NCBI RefSeq assembly: GCF_000717875.1 | Contig: NZ_JOCT01000013.1 | Coordinates: forward strand, 1-64,000 | DNA length: 64,000 nucleotides | Source of the DNA: Streptomyces sp. NRRL S-455 | GTDB lineage: Bacteria; Actinomycetota; Actinomycetes; Streptomycetales; Streptomycetaceae | Direction: 5' to 3' | Shown: piece after piece, positions 26,405-35,597 of the stretch | Layout: every line of letters starts with the position of its first letter | Position numbering within the stretch: position 1 is the first letter of the stretch | Notes under the pieces: model-generated | The model's input: only the letters and a program-made list of their open reading frames with translations | Told to the model about the DNA's origin: nothing | Database searches by the model: none | Translations under genes and position numbers: made by a program

Positions 26405-26863
26405 GTGGCGGTGAAGGCGATGGGGTGGGCGCACTCGTTCCCGATGTCCGAAGGAGTACGCGCCGGGCGGCACTGGACCCGCAAGCGACTCGAGTCCCTG
26501 CCCTGGGCCGCTGCGGAGCCGGACACGGTGGACGCCATCGTGCTGACCGTGTCCGAGCTGATCACCAATGCGCACATCCACGCCCACAGCGACGCGGACC
26601 TGGTTCTCACCTGGGACGGCGACTGCCTTCATGTGAGCGTCCACGACGAGGACCCGACGCTGCCGCGCAAGCGCGAACCGGACCCGGGGGCTGTCTCCGG
26701 CCGCGGAGTGGCGATCGTGCAGAGGCTCGCCGACGAGTGGGGCATGCGGTGCCAGCGGAACGGCAAGACGGTGACGGCGTGCTTCCGCCCCGCCGATGCC
26801 GATGCTGACGCCGGTGCCGAAGCCGACACCGGAAACAAAGGGCATGACGGCGGCGTCAGTTGA
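26405..26863 (+). CDS. RsbW-like ATP-binding protein (HATPase_c, serine kinase/anti-sigma type)
   Basis: 152 residues from GTG 26405 with GGAGG upstream. It opens VRAGRHWTRKRLESL and has the N-box VLTVSELITNAHIHAH, where E and N bind Mg-ATP. VSVHDEDPTLP is the G1 box and GAVSGRGVAIVQRLADEWG the G2 box of GHKL anti-sigma kinases. An Ala/Asp-rich tail follows. Streptomyces have dozens of these; they phosphorylate anti-sigma antagonists or act as scaffold ATP-binding proteins. No sigma factor or antagonist gene lies beside it, so its partner is encoded elsewhere. Confidence 0.83.
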   Translation: MAVKAMGWAHSFPMSEGVRAGRHWTRKRLESLPWAAAEPDTVDAIVLTVSELITNAHIHAHSDADLVLTWDGDCLHVSVHDEDPTLPRKREPDPGAVSGRGVAIVQRLADEWGMRCQRNGKTVTACFRPADADADAGAEADTGNKGHDGGVS

Positions 26864-26920
26864 GTTCCCGGCCGCCCGGGGCCCGGGCACCGTCGGACAG
26901 GCGGCAGGGACTCGCGCGTG

Positions 26921-27958
26921 TCACTCGGCCCCGGGGTGCTTGCCCGGGCCGTCGGCGCCCGGGGACAACGGGGTGGGTGACAGTGTGGTGTCCTCCTCGC
27001 CGGGCTCCAGAAGGGTGTCGGCGGCGCCGACGATGAGGGGGTCGGGTGTGCCGACGGCCTCGGGGTCCTTGCTGGCGTAGTCGATGCGTGAGAGCAGACT
27101 GCGCATGGTCTCCAGCCGGGCACGCCGCTTGTCGTTGCTCTTGACGACCGTCCAGGGGGCGTGTGCGGTGTCCGTGGCGCGGAACATGTCGACCTTCGCC
27201 TCGGTGTAGTCGTCCCAGAGATCCAGCGAGGCCAGATCGGTGGGCGAGAGTTTCCACTGGCGCACGGGGTCGACCTGCCGGATCGCGAAGCGCGTGCGCT
27301 GCTCCGAGCGGGACACGGAGAACCAGAACTTCACCAGCAGGACCCCGTCGTCGACCAGCATCCGCTCGAACGTCGGGCACTGGTCGAGGAACAGCTCGTA
27401 CTCGTCCTTGGAGCAGAATCCCATCACGCGTTCCACGCCGGCCCGGTTGTACCAGGAGCGGTCGAAGAAGACGATCTCCCCGGCCGTCGGCAGATGCGCG
27501 ACGTACCGCTGGAAGTACCACTGACCCGCCTCGCGTCCGGTGGGCTTGTCCAGGGCCACCACGCGTGCGCCGCGTGGGTTGAGCCGCTCGGTGAGCCGCT
27601 GGATCGTGCCGCCCTTGCCCGCCGCGTCACGGCCCTCGCACACGACGACCACCCGTGCGCCGGTGTCCTTGACCCACCGCTGGAGCTTGAGCAGCTCGAT
27701 CTGCAGGATGCGCTTGGTCCGCTCGTACTCCTTGCGGCCGACCTTGTGGTCGTACGGATGGTTCTCCCGCCAGGTCCGGACGGGACGCCCGTCCGCGTCC
27801 AGCACGATCGGCCGCTCTCGCCGACGGGTGTCCACGGTCAGCCCGTCCAGCAGCGTGTCCGCTTCTTCGGCGTTCCCGGCGGTCCTGGCGTTCTCGGCGT
27901 TCGTCCCCACCCTGCACGGGTGCCCCGACCTGCCCCTTCCATGTGAGGAGCGGGACAC
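26921..27958 (-). CDS. ppk2: Polyphosphate kinase 2 (PPK2)
   Basis: 345 residues from GTG 27958, but the first 35-50 residues are not conserved and GTG 27910 is possible. PPK2 core motifs: KRILQIELLKLQRWVKDTG, Walker A CEGRDAAGKGG, LNPRGARVVALDKPT, Walker B EIVFFDRSWYNRAGVERVMGF, and the lid SRSEQRTRF. The enzyme moves phosphate between polyphosphate and nucleoside di- or monophosphates. The C-terminal 45 residues are an acidic, Pro-rich extension. It precedes the TPP enzyme's end by 27 bp on the same strand but shows no pathway link with it. Confidence 0.9.
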   Translation of the reverse strand: MSRSSHGRGRSGHPCRVGTNAENARTAGNAEEADTLLDGLTVDTRRRERPIVLDADGRPVRTWRENHPYDHKVGRKEYERTKRILQIELLKLQRWVKDTGARVVVVCEGRDAAGKGGTIQRLTERLNPRGARVVALDKPTGREAGQWYFQRYVAHLPTAGEIVFFDRSWYNRAGVERVMGFCSKDEYELFLDQCPTFERMLVDDGVLLVKFWFSVSRSEQRTRFAIRQVDPVRQWKLSPTDLASLDLWDDYTEAKVDMFRATDTAHAPWTVVKSNDKRRARLETMRSLLSRIDYASKDPEAVGTPDPLIVGAADTLLEPGEEDTTLSPTPLSPGADGPGKHPGAE

Positions 27959-27985
27959 AACGGCAGGTGGCCGGACCGGCCGCGC

Positions 27986-29671
27986 TCAGTCCAGATGCGT
28001 CGGCGCGAACATCCGCAGCACGGCCGGGAGCAGGACCACCGAGGGACCCGGCGTCGCGAGGTGCTTCGCGAGGTCCCGCTCCAGGCTTTCGGGGGTGGTA
28101 CGGACGCCGGGGACTCCGAAGGACTCCGCCAGCGCCACGTAGTCCGGCCGGGTCAGCTCCGTCGCGGTCGCCTCACCGAACGCGTCATTCATGTACTCGC
28201 GCAGGATGCCGTAGCCCCCGTCGTCGACGATCAGCCAGGTGACGTCGAGGTCGTACTGGCGGGCCGTCGCCAGCTCGGCGATCGAGTACAGGGCGCCGCC
28301 GTCGCCGGAGACCGCGAGGACCGGCCGGGTCGGGTCGGCCGCCGCCGCGCCGAGGGCCGCCGGGAAGGCGTAGCCGAGGCCGCCCGCGCCCTGGGCGGAG
28401 TGCATGTGGTTGGGGCCCTTGGCGTCGAAGGCCGACCAGGCCCAGTAGGCGAGGATCGTCATGTCCCAGAAGGACGGGGAGTCGGCGGGCAGCGCCCGGC
28501 GGACGGACGCCAGCACGTCCTGTTCCAGGGTGAGTTCCTGTCCCGCGATGCGGTCGTCGACCTTCGCGAGCAGGTCCCGGACGCGGTCCGCGACGGTCGC
28601 GTCCTCGCGGGGCGACACCGTCTCCAGCAGCGCCTGCAACGCGAGGCGGGCGTCCGCGTGGATGCCCAGCGCCGGGTGGTTGGACTCCAGCTTGCCGAGG
28701 TCGGCCTCGATCTGGATGACCCGGCCCCGGGGCTTGAACGTGTGGTAGTTGGAGGAGAGTTCGCCCAGCCCGGAGCCGACGACGAGCAGGACGTCCGCGT
28801 CCTCCAGGAAGTCGGTGGTGTGCCGGTCCTCGATCCAGGACTGGAGCGACAGCGGGTGCTTCCAGGGGAACGCGCCCTTGCCGCCGGGGGTCGTGACGAC
28901 GGGCGCCCGGAGCAGCTCGGCCAGCTGCTTGAGCTTGCCCGAGGCGTCCGCCCGTACCACTCCCCCGCCCGCGATGATCGCCGGACGGGCCGCCTTCGAC
29001 AGCAGGTCGGCGGCGACGGCGGTCAGTTCGGGGCGCGGCGGCAGCTCCTCGGGGAAGGCGTCGCCGCCCGTCACCACCGGGATCATCGTCGGCGCGAGCA
29101 GCACGTCCTGCGGGATCTCCACCCACACCGGGCCGTGCGGGGCGGTCAGCGCCGACTTCCAGGCCGCCTCGACGGCGGACGGGATCTGGGACTGGGTGCG
29201 GACGGTGTGGACCGACTTGACCACGCCCCGGAACGAGGCTGCCTGGTCGGGCAGTTCGTGGAGGTAGCCGTGCCGGCCGCCGCCGAGGCCGGCCGTCGGG
29301 ATCTGGCTGCTGATCGCGAGGACCGGCGCGGAGGCCGCGGCCGCCTCCTGGAGAGCGGCGAGGGAGGTCAGCGCCCCCGGCCCCGTCGACAGCAGCAGCG
29401 GCGCGGCCTCGCCGGTGATCCGGCCGTAGGCGTCGGCCGCGAACCCGGCGTTGTTCTCCACGCGCAGGCCGACGTACCTCAGGTCCGAGCGGCGCAGCGC
29501 GTCGAACATGCCGAGCGCGTGCTGGCCGGGCAGACCGAACACGGTCGTCGCGCCCAGCCCGGCCAGCGTCTCCACGACCAGGTCTCCGCCGGTGCGGCCG
29601 GGCGGGGGGTTCAGGGCCGCCTCCGTCTGGGCGGGCGTGGGGCGGAGCACCAGGTCGTGGTCGTGCGTCAC
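27986..29671 (-). CDS. Thiamine diphosphate-dependent enzyme of the acetolactate synthase family
   Basis: 561 residues from GTG 29671, sharing four bases (GTGA) with the agmatinase stop, hence translationally coupled. Domain order is N-terminal Pyr domain with [14 protein letters not shown] (the catalytic Glu in the position of ALS/BFDC), central domain, and C-terminal PP domain with the ThDP motif [21 protein letters not shown]. It lacks a regulatory partner, so it is probably not the anabolic acetolactate synthase. Position in an operon with a ureohydrolase and a Na+/solute symporter suggests a 2-oxo acid decarboxylase or carboligase acting on a guanidino- or amino-derived product. That reaction is inferred. 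Confidence 0.85.
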   Translation of the reverse strand: MTHDHDLVLRPTPAQTEAALNPPPGRTGGDLVVETLAGLGATTVFGLPGQHALGMFDALRRSDLRYVGLRVENNAGFAADAYGRITGEAAPLLLSTGPGALTSLAALQEAAAASAPVLAISSQIPTAGLGGGRHGYLHELPDQAASFRGVVKSVHTVRTQSQIPSAVEAAWKSALTAPHGPVWVEIPQDVLLAPTMIPVVTGGDAFPEELPPRPELTAVAADLLSKAARPAIIAGGGVVRADASGKLKQLAELLRAPVVTTPGGKGAFPWKHPLSLQSWIEDRHTTDFLEDADVLLVVGSGLGELSSNYHTFKPRGRVIQIEADLGKLESNHPALGIHADARLALQALLETVSPREDATVADRVRDLLAKVDDRIAGQELTLEQDVLASVRRALPADSPSFWDMTILAYWAWSAFDAKGPNHMHSAQGAGGLGYAFPAALGAAAADPTRPVLAVSGDGGALYSIAELATARQYDLDVTWLIVDDGGYGILREYMNDAFGEATATELTRPDYVALAESFGVPGVRTTPESLERDLAKHLATPGPSVVLLPAVLRMFAPTHLD

Positions 29672-30651
29672 TTGGCTTCCGAGTCCTTCCGGGCCGCGGC
29701 GATCTGGCGGGACATGATCGTGGTCAGTTCGTACGCGGTGTGGGACGCGGCGACCGACGTGATCTCGGCGTGATCGTACGCGGGGGCCACCTCGACGACG
29801 TCCGCGGAGACCAGGTTGCAGGAGGCCAGACCGCGCAGGATCTCCAGCAGCTCGCGCGAGGTCATGCCGCCGGCCTCGGGGGTGCCGGTGCCGGGGGCGT
29901 GGGCCGGGTCGAGGCAGTCGATGTCGATGGAGATGTAGAGCGGCCGGTCGCCGATGCGCTGGCGCAGCTGGTCGGCGACCTCGTCGGCGCCGCGCCGGTA
30001 GACGTCCGCCGAGGTGACGATGCCGAAGCCCATCTTCTCGTCGTCGGTCAGGTCCTGCTTGCCGTAGAGCGGGCCGCGGGTGCCGACGTGGGACAGGGCG
30101 GAGGTGTCGAGGATGCCCTCCTCCACCGCGCGGCGGAACGGCGTGCCGTGCGTGTACTCGGCGCCGAAGTAGGTGTCCCAGGTGTCGAGGTGGGCGTCGA
30201 AGTGCAGCAGGGCCACCGGGCCGTGCTTCTTCGCCACCGAGCGCAGCAGCGGCAGCGCGATGGTGTGGTCGCCGCCGAGGGTCATCAGGCGGGCGCCGGA
30301 GCCGAGGAGGTCGTCGGCGGCGGCCTCCACGGTCTCGACGGCCTCGTTGATGTTGAACGGGTTGACGGCGATGTCGCCGCCGTCCGCGACCTGGGCGAGG
30401 GCGAAGGGCGAGGCGTCCTGCGCCGGGTTGTACGGGCGCAGCAGCCGGGACGCCTCACGGATGGCGTTGCCGCCGAAGCGGGCGCCCGGCCGGTACGAGA
30501 CGCCCGAGTCGAACGGCACGCCGACCACGGCGACATCGGCCCGTCCGCCGACCTCGTCGAGCCGGGGCAGCCGGGCGAAGGTCGCGGGTCCGGCGTACCG
30601 CGGGACGCGGGAGGAGTCGACGGGCCCGCGGGGAGTCTCGTTGCTGCTCAT
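29668..30651 (-). CDS. speB: Agmatinase-like ureohydrolase (arginase superfamily)
   Basis: 327 residues from ATG 30651 (GAAGG upstream; a start ten codons earlier lacks a site). All manganese ligands of the arginase family are visible: GGDHT (His), HFDAHLD (Asp-x-His-x-Asp) and [19 protein letters not shown] (Asp-x-Asp with the loop). [16 protein letters not shown] and [13 protein letters not shown] are typical of agmatinase/guanidinobutyrase rather than arginase. It hydrolyses a guanidino compound to urea plus amine; agmatine, 4-guanidinobutyrate or a related molecule is possible. It is the middle gene of a symporter-ureohydrolase-TPP enzyme operon. Confidence 0.88.
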   Translation of the reverse strand: MSSNETPRGPVDSSRVPRYAGPATFARLPRLDEVGGRADVAVVGVPFDSGVSYRPGARFGGNAIREASRLLRPYNPAQDASPFALAQVADGGDIAVNPFNINEAVETVEAAADDLLGSGARLMTLGGDHTIALPLLRSVAKKHGPVALLHFDAHLDTWDTYFGAEYTHGTPFRRAVEEGILDTSALSHVGTRGPLYGKQDLTDDEKMGFGIVTSADVYRRGADEVADQLRQRIGDRPLYISIDIDCLDPAHAPGTGTPEAGGMTSRELLEILRGLASCNLVSADVVEVAPAYDHAEITSVAASHTAYELTTIMSRQIAAARKDSEAK

Positions 30652-30718
30652 CTGGAAAATGCCTTCTCTCTTACGCTTCATCGCGTATGCACTGCTATGT
30701 ACTGCTTGGTGTATGACT

Positions 30719-32179
30719 CTACTGGGGAGCCGCGACCGGTTCGGACGGGAGTTCGGGAGTCCGCCCGGCGAGCCGCTCGCGCCAGGCGGCGAGGACGGCG
30801 GGATCGGTGGCGGGGGTGGCCAGGGAGACCACCAGATAGGCGGCGAGGGAGGCGAGCAGTCCGTAGTAGACGGGCTCGTTGGCGAGGATGCCGTGTGTCG
30901 CCATCAGGACGGTGACCGCCAGTCCGCCGACCACGACGGAGGCGAGGGCGCCGTGGACCGTGCCCCGCTTCCACACCAGCCCGCCGAGGATCGGCACGAG
31001 CAGTCCGCCGACGAGGAGGTTGTAGGCGACCGTCAGTGCCTCCACGACGTTGTCGATGGCGATGGCCGTGCCGATGACCGCGAGACCCATGAGCAGGATG
31101 AAGGCGCGGTTGTCCTTCACCTCGTCGTGCTCTTCCCCCGGGGAGGTGACGATCCCCCGCAGCCGGGACCAGATGTCGTTGTTGGCGACGGTGGCGCAGG
31201 CGATCAGCGCGCCGGACGACGTCGACATCACGGCGGCCAGGGCGGCGGCCAGCACCAACCCCCGGACTCCGACGGGCAGTTCCTCCTTCACGATGGTCGC
31301 GAAGGCGTCGTCCGCGCTGCCGAGCTTCGGGTACAGCACCTTGGCCGCCGTACCGATGACCGCACCGGCGAGGGCGTAGGCGAGGCAGTACGTACCGGCG
31401 ACGGTCCCGCCCCACTTGGCGGTCCGGTCGCTGCGTGCGGTGAAGACGCGCTGCCAGATGTCCTGCCCGATGAGCATGCCGAAGGTGTAGATCAGCACGT
31501 AGGTGAAGATCGTCTCGCCGCCGATGCCCAGCGGGTCGAAGTACTCGGTGGGCAGCTGGGCCTTCATCTCGCCGAACCCGCCGGCCTTCACGACGGCGAT
31601 CGGCAGCAGCAGGAGCAGCACGCCGATGGTCTTCACGACGAACTGCACCATGTCCGTGAGGGTGATCGACCACATCCCGCCGAGCGTCGAGTAGGCGACG
31701 ACGATCGAGCCGCCGAGGACGATCGCGAGTGTGCGGTTCATGTCGAACAGGACGTCGAAGATCGTGGCGTAGGCGATGGTCGAGGTCACCGCGAGCATGA
31801 GGGTGTACGCCCACATGACGACACCGGAGATCACGCCCGCCCGGCCGCCGTAGCGCAGGTCGAGCATCTCGGAGACGGTGTACACCTTCAGCCGGGCGAT
31901 GCGGGCGGAGAAGAAGACGGACAGGGCGAGCAGGCCGAGGCCGATGGTGAAGACCATCCAGGCGCCGGACAGGCCGTACTGGTAGCCCAGCCCCACCCCG
32001 CCGATGGTGGAGGCGCCGCCGAGGACGATCGCCGCCATGGTGCCGGAGTACATGGCCGGGCCGAGGCGCCGGCCGGCCACCAGGAACTCGCTCTTGGACC
32101 GGGCGCGGCGCATGCCCCACCAGCCCATGGCCAGCATTCCGGCCAGGTAGGCGACGATCACGAGATAGTCGACGGCCAT
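30719..32179 (-). CDS. Sodium:solute symporter (SSS family)
   Basis: 486 residues from ATG 32179 with GGAGG upstream. About 13 hydrophobic segments are seen. The SSS signature areas are [22 protein letters not shown] after helix 1, [21 protein letters not shown], and [22 protein letters not shown] with the Ser/Thr pair of the Na2 site. It should import a small polar substrate with Na+. As the first gene of the operon it probably brings in the guanidino or amino compound handled by the ureohydrolase. The divergent PucR gene, 133 bp away, is the likely regulator. Confidence 0.88.
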   Translation of the reverse strand: MAVDYLVIVAYLAGMLAMGWWGMRRARSKSEFLVAGRRLGPAMYSGTMAAIVLGGASTIGGVGLGYQYGLSGAWMVFTIGLGLLALSVFFSARIARLKVYTVSEMLDLRYGGRAGVISGVVMWAYTLMLAVTSTIAYATIFDVLFDMNRTLAIVLGGSIVVAYSTLGGMWSITLTDMVQFVVKTIGVLLLLLPIAVVKAGGFGEMKAQLPTEYFDPLGIGGETIFTYVLIYTFGMLIGQDIWQRVFTARSDRTAKWGGTVAGTYCLAYALAGAVIGTAAKVLYPKLGSADDAFATIVKEELPVGVRGLVLAAALAAVMSTSSGALIACATVANNDIWSRLRGIVTSPGEEHDEVKDNRAFILLMGLAVIGTAIAIDNVVEALTVAYNLLVGGLLVPILGGLVWKRGTVHGALASVVVGGLAVTVLMATHGILANEPVYYGLLASLAAYLVVSLATPATDPAVLAAWRERLAGRTPELPSEPVAAPQ

Positions 32180-32260
32180 GAGGACCTCCTTCGCGCACGC
32201 TGAGGCGGCGGGGGACGAGGTGGACGAGCACTGACCCTAGGTGGCCGGAAAGCGACTGCG

Positions 32261-32281
32261 AAGTGTACGTTTCATCCACTT
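32261..32281. promoter_or_regulatory. Inverted repeat AAGTG-N11-CACTT between symporter and PucR gene
   Basis: Half-sites at 32261-32265 and 32277-32281 lie in an AT-richer patch of the divergent region. It is a possible PucR operator, but with only 5-bp arms it could be chance. Confidence 0.28.
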
Positions 32282-32312
32282 GAGCGGCGCCTGTATGGAG
32301 GGAACGCACAGC

Positions 32313-33794
32313 ATGCCCGATCCGGCGGTGCCCCCGACGCCCCCCGTTCCCCTCGCGTCCCTCCTGGCCCGTGAGGATCTGGCCCTGCGCCGGATCGCCG
32401 GCCCGGACGACCCCGCGACCGTCGTGCACTGGGTGCACACCTCGGAGATGGCGGACCCGTATCCGTACCTGCTGGGCGGGGAGCTGCTGCTCACGGCGGG
32501 CGTGCACATCCCGGAGGCGGCGGGCTCGGGGACATACTTCGACGACTATGTGTTCCGGATCGTGGCGGCGGGCGGTGCGGCCCTGGGCTTCGGGGTGGCG
32601 CCGGTGCACGACACGGTGCCGAGGGCGCTGGTCGAGGCCTGTGAGACGCACGGCCTGCCACTGCTGGAGGTACCGCCGCAGACCACCTTCTCGGGCGTCG
32701 CCCGCGCCGTCTGGCAGCTGATGGCCCAGGCCCGCCTGGCCGAACTGCGCCGGGTCACGGAGGCCCAGCAGAGCCTCACCGCCGCCGCCTCCCGCCCCGA
32801 CCCGGTCCCGTCGGTCCTCCGGCAGCTCGCCCAGCGACTGGGCGGCTGGGCGGTGTTGTACGGGCCGGAGGGGACGGAGATCGCGGGGGCGGGGCGGAAG
32901 CCGGGGGGCGAGGCACGCGAGGCGTTGGTGCGGCTGGCGGAGGTCGTACGGCCGGCGAACGAGGGCCCCGGGGGTCCGCCCCATCCCACCTCCGCCACCG
33001 ACACCGTCTCCGGCACCCACCTCGCCGCCTACGCCCTCGGCGCCGGGCGCGGCTTCGTGCTCGGGGTCGCCGCCCCGGAACGCGCGCCGGGGGACCACAC
33101 CGTCGCCTCCGTCGCGGCCGTGCTGCTGTCCCTCCTCACCGGTGAGCAGCAGAGCGGCACCGGTGCCGCCCGTTCCTCGGCGCTGGTGCGGCTGCTGCTC
33201 GGAGCCCCGCCCGGGGAGGTGGCGCCGCTGCTCGGCGGGCAGCGCTGGATCGTCGTGCACGCCCGGCCGGACACCGGCAGCGCCCCCGACGCCGTCGCTG
33301 CCTCCGCGCTGGGCGCCGCACTCGGCTCCGCCCTGGTCGACCCGGCGGGCGACGTCGTACGGGTCCTGGTCCCGGCCGACCGGGCACCGGCCCCGCTGCC
33401 CGGCTGGACCCTGGGCGTCAGCGCCGCCGTCGCCCCGGAGGACTGGCCCGTCGCCGACACCCAGGCGGCCCGCGCCCTGGCCCGGGCCCGCGCCACCCGC
33501 ACCCCGCTGCTCCGCCACGGCCCGCGCCCCGCCCTGGCCGACCTGGTCCCGCCCGACGAGGCGACGGCCCACGCCCGTACGCTCCTCGCCCCCGTCACGG
33601 CCCAGCCCGCGCTCACCGAGACGCTGCGCACCTGGCTGTCCCTGCACGGCAGTTGGGACCGCACCGCCGTCGCCCTTTCGGTGCACCGCAACACCGTGCG
33701 GCAGCGCATCGCCCGGTGCGCGGCCCTGCTGGAGACGGACCTGGACGACCCGGACGTCCGCATGGAACTCTGGTTCGCGCTGCGGCGGATCTGA
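32313..33794 (+). CDS. PucR-family transcriptional regulator
   Basis: 493 residues from ATG 32313 (GGAGG eleven bases upstream; ATG 32295 is an alternative). The N-terminal PucR ligand domain has PYLLGGELLLTAGVHIP and ALGFGVAPVHDTVPRALVEACETHGLPLLEVP. A GGDEF-like middle follows. The C-terminal helix-turn-helix is LTETLRTWLSLHGSWDRTAVALSVHRNTVRQRIARC. PucR proteins usually activate purine, amino acid or polyamine catabolism in response to the substrate. Divergent placement next to the symporter makes it the probable regulator of that operon. Confidence 0.88.
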   Translation: MPDPAVPPTPPVPLASLLAREDLALRRIAGPDDPATVVHWVHTSEMADPYPYLLGGELLLTAGVHIPEAAGSGTYFDDYVFRIVAAGGAALGFGVAPVHDTVPRALVEACETHGLPLLEVPPQTTFSGVARAVWQLMAQARLAELRRVTEAQQSLTAAASRPDPVPSVLRQLAQRLGGWAVLYGPEGTEIAGAGRKPGGEAREALVRLAEVVRPANEGPGGPPHPTSATDTVSGTHLAAYALGAGRGFVLGVAAPERAPGDHTVASVAAVLLSLLTGEQQSGTGAARSSALVRLLLGAPPGEVAPLLGGQRWIVVHARPDTGSAPDAVAASALGAALGSALVDPAGDVVRVLVPADRAPAPLPGWTLGVSAAVAPEDWPVADTQAARALARARATRTPLLRHGPRPALADLVPPDEATAHARTLLAPVTAQPALTETLRTWLSLHGSWDRTAVALSVHRNTVRQRIARCAALLETDLDDPDVRMELWFALRRI

Positions 33795-33890
33795 GTACCG
33801 CGACCCACGTACGGCCCGCGTCCTGCTGAGTACGTGACGCACATCCCAGGGTGCGATACGCCAGGGACGCCCCCAGGGGGCTGCCCCACA

Positions 33891-34688
33891 ATGGGAGGCA
33901 TGCCGATACCCGGGACACCCAGCCGCGCCGAACTCGTCGACCACCTCGTCAGGACGCGCATCGCGGGCGACGTCGCCACCCCGCGCGAGAACAACCTCTC
34001 CCACTACCGCAAGCTGTCCAACGGCGACCGCCACTACTGGCTCGGCCTGGAACTCGGCGACCGCTGGGGCGACGAGCAGGACGTCCTCGCGGTGATGGCG
34101 GAACGCGTCGGCGTGAACGACGACCCCGAGCACCGGTACGGCCAGGACACCATCGACCCGGAGCTGACGGTCGCGGCCCTGGACCGTCTCGCCGGCCGGC
34201 TGCGCAAGGCGGCCGACGACAGTCAGCGGGTCCTCTTCGCCACCGGCCACCCCGGCGGCCTGCTCGACGTCCACCGCGCGACCGCGTCCGCCCTGCGCGC
34301 GGCCGGCTGCGAGATCGTCGTCATCCCGGACGGCCTGACGACGGACGAGGGCTACGTCATGCAGTTCGCCGACGTGGCGGTGCTGGAGCACGGCGCCACC
34401 CTGTGGCACACCCACTCGGGCGAACCGATGAAGGCCATCCTGACCGCCCTGGAACGCGCGGGCCGCCCGCTGCCCGACCTGGTCGTCGCCGACCACGGCT
34501 GGGCGGGATACGCGGGACAGCACGGCGTCGACTCCGTCGGCTACGCCGACTGCAACGACCCGGCCCTGTTCATCGCCGAGGCCGAGGGCACCGTACAGGT
34601 CACGGTGCCCCTCGACGACCACGTCGTCAGCCCGCGCCACTACGACCCGATGACGGCGTACCTGCTGGCGGAGGCGGGCCTCAGCTGA
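33891..34688 (+). CDS. Conserved protein, possibly a phosphatase-type enzyme
   Basis: 265 residues from ATG 33891; ATG 33900 is also possible, but GGGAGG is then too close. Striking segments are RVLFATGHPGGLLDVHRATASALRAAGCEIVVIPDG, VAVLEHGATLWHTHSGEPMKAIL and VVADHGWAGYAGQHGVDSVGYADCNDPAL. The alternating strands with His/Asp-rich ends suggest an alpha/beta hydrolytic fold. Streptomyces relatives are, as I recall, annotated as phosphatase, but I cannot confirm a catalytic motif. It is convergent with the thioesterase gene, their ends overlapping by eight bases. Confidence 0.65.
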   Translation: MGGMPIPGTPSRAELVDHLVRTRIAGDVATPRENNLSHYRKLSNGDRHYWLGLELGDRWGDEQDVLAVMAERVGVNDDPEHRYGQDTIDPELTVAALDRLAGRLRKAADDSQRVLFATGHPGGLLDVHRATASALRAAGCEIVVIPDGLTTDEGYVMQFADVAVLEHGATLWHTHSGEPMKAILTALERAGRPLPDLVVADHGWAGYAGQHGVDSVGYADCNDPALFIAEAEGTVQVTVPLDDHVVSPRHYDPMTAYLLAEAGLS

Positions 34689-35562
34689 CGCGCGGCTCGC
34701 GCGGGACGCGGACCACGCCCTCCTGGATCACCGAGATGGCCAGCCGCCCGTCCTGTGTGTAGATCCGGGCCTGCCCCAGTCCCCGGCCGCCGTGCGCGGA
34801 CGGGGATTCCTGGTCGTAGAGCAGCCACTCGTCGGCGCGGAACGGCCGGTGGAACCACATCGCGTGGTCCAGCGAGGCCCCGACGACGTCCCCGACGGCC
34901 CAGCCGCCGCGCCCGTGTGCGAGCAGCACGGAGTCGAGCAGCGTCATGTCGGAGACGTAGGTGGCGAGGACGACGTGCAGGAGGGGATCGTCGGCCAGCT
35001 TGCCGTTCGTCCGGAACCACACCTGCGAGTGCGGCTCGCGCGGCTCGCCGAACCTCCCGTACGGCGGTTCGTCGACGTACCGCAGATCGACGGCGGCCCG
35101 CGCCTCGAGGAACTTCTCCACGATCACGGGGTCGAGATGGCCGTACCCGCGCAGCCGCTCCTCCCCGGTGGGCAGCGTCACGGGATCGGGCGCGGCCGGC
35201 ATCGGCTCCTGGTGGTCCAGCCCGTCCTCGTACACCTGGAACGAGGCCGACAGGTGGAAGATCGGCTTGCCGTGCTGGACGGCGACCACCCGGCGGGTGG
35301 TGAAGGACCGGCCGTCGCGGATGCGGTCGACGGTGTAGACGATGGGCGCGCCGGGGTCCCCCGGACGCAGGAAGTACGCGTGGAGGGAATGGGCGAGCCG
35401 GTCCTCGGGGACCGTCCGTCCGGCGGCGACGAGCGCCTGCGCGGCGACCTGGCCGCCGAAGACCCGCGGGACGACGGCGGACCGGGACCGGCCGCGGAAT
35501 ATGTCCTCCTCGATCTGCTCCAGGTCGAGCAGATCGAGGAGGTCCTGAAGTGCCTGGCTCAT
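34681..35562 (-). CDS. tesB: Acyl-CoA thioesterase II (TesB type)
   Basis: 293 residues from ATG 35562 (MSQALQDLLDLL); the upstream in-frame ATG has weaker context. Two hot-dog domains are visible. Domain one has IEEDIFRG, VFGGQVAAQALVAA, LAHSLHAYFLRPGD and RDGRSFTTRRVVAVQHGKPIF. Domain two has VLATYVSDMTLLDSVL, where the Asp is catalytic, and SLDHAMWFHRPFRADEWLLYDQESPSAHGGRGL. It hydrolyses acyl-CoA to free acid and CoA. It lies 35 bp upstream of the acyl-CoA dehydrogenase end on the same strand, consistent with a role in acyl-CoA turnover. Confidence 0.92.
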   Translation of the reverse strand: MSQALQDLLDLLDLEQIEEDIFRGRSRSAVVPRVFGGQVAAQALVAAGRTVPEDRLAHSLHAYFLRPGDPGAPIVYTVDRIRDGRSFTTRRVVAVQHGKPIFHLSASFQVYEDGLDHQEPMPAAPDPVTLPTGEERLRGYGHLDPVIVEKFLEARAAVDLRYVDEPPYGRFGEPREPHSQVWFRTNGKLADDPLLHVVLATYVSDMTLLDSVLLAHGRGGWAVGDVVGASLDHAMWFHRPFRADEWLLYDQESPSAHGGRGLGQARIYTQDGRLAISVIQEGVVRVPREPRVS

Positions 35563-35597
35563 GAAGACTGTTGTACCGGGCAATGACTACGGCCGGC

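Noticed and set aside
30678..34640. A 1320-codon open frame on the minus strand spanning several genes
   Set aside because: It overlaps the symporter in another frame and lies antisense to PucR; Arg/Pro/Gly-rich translation with no motif, a GC-bias artefact.
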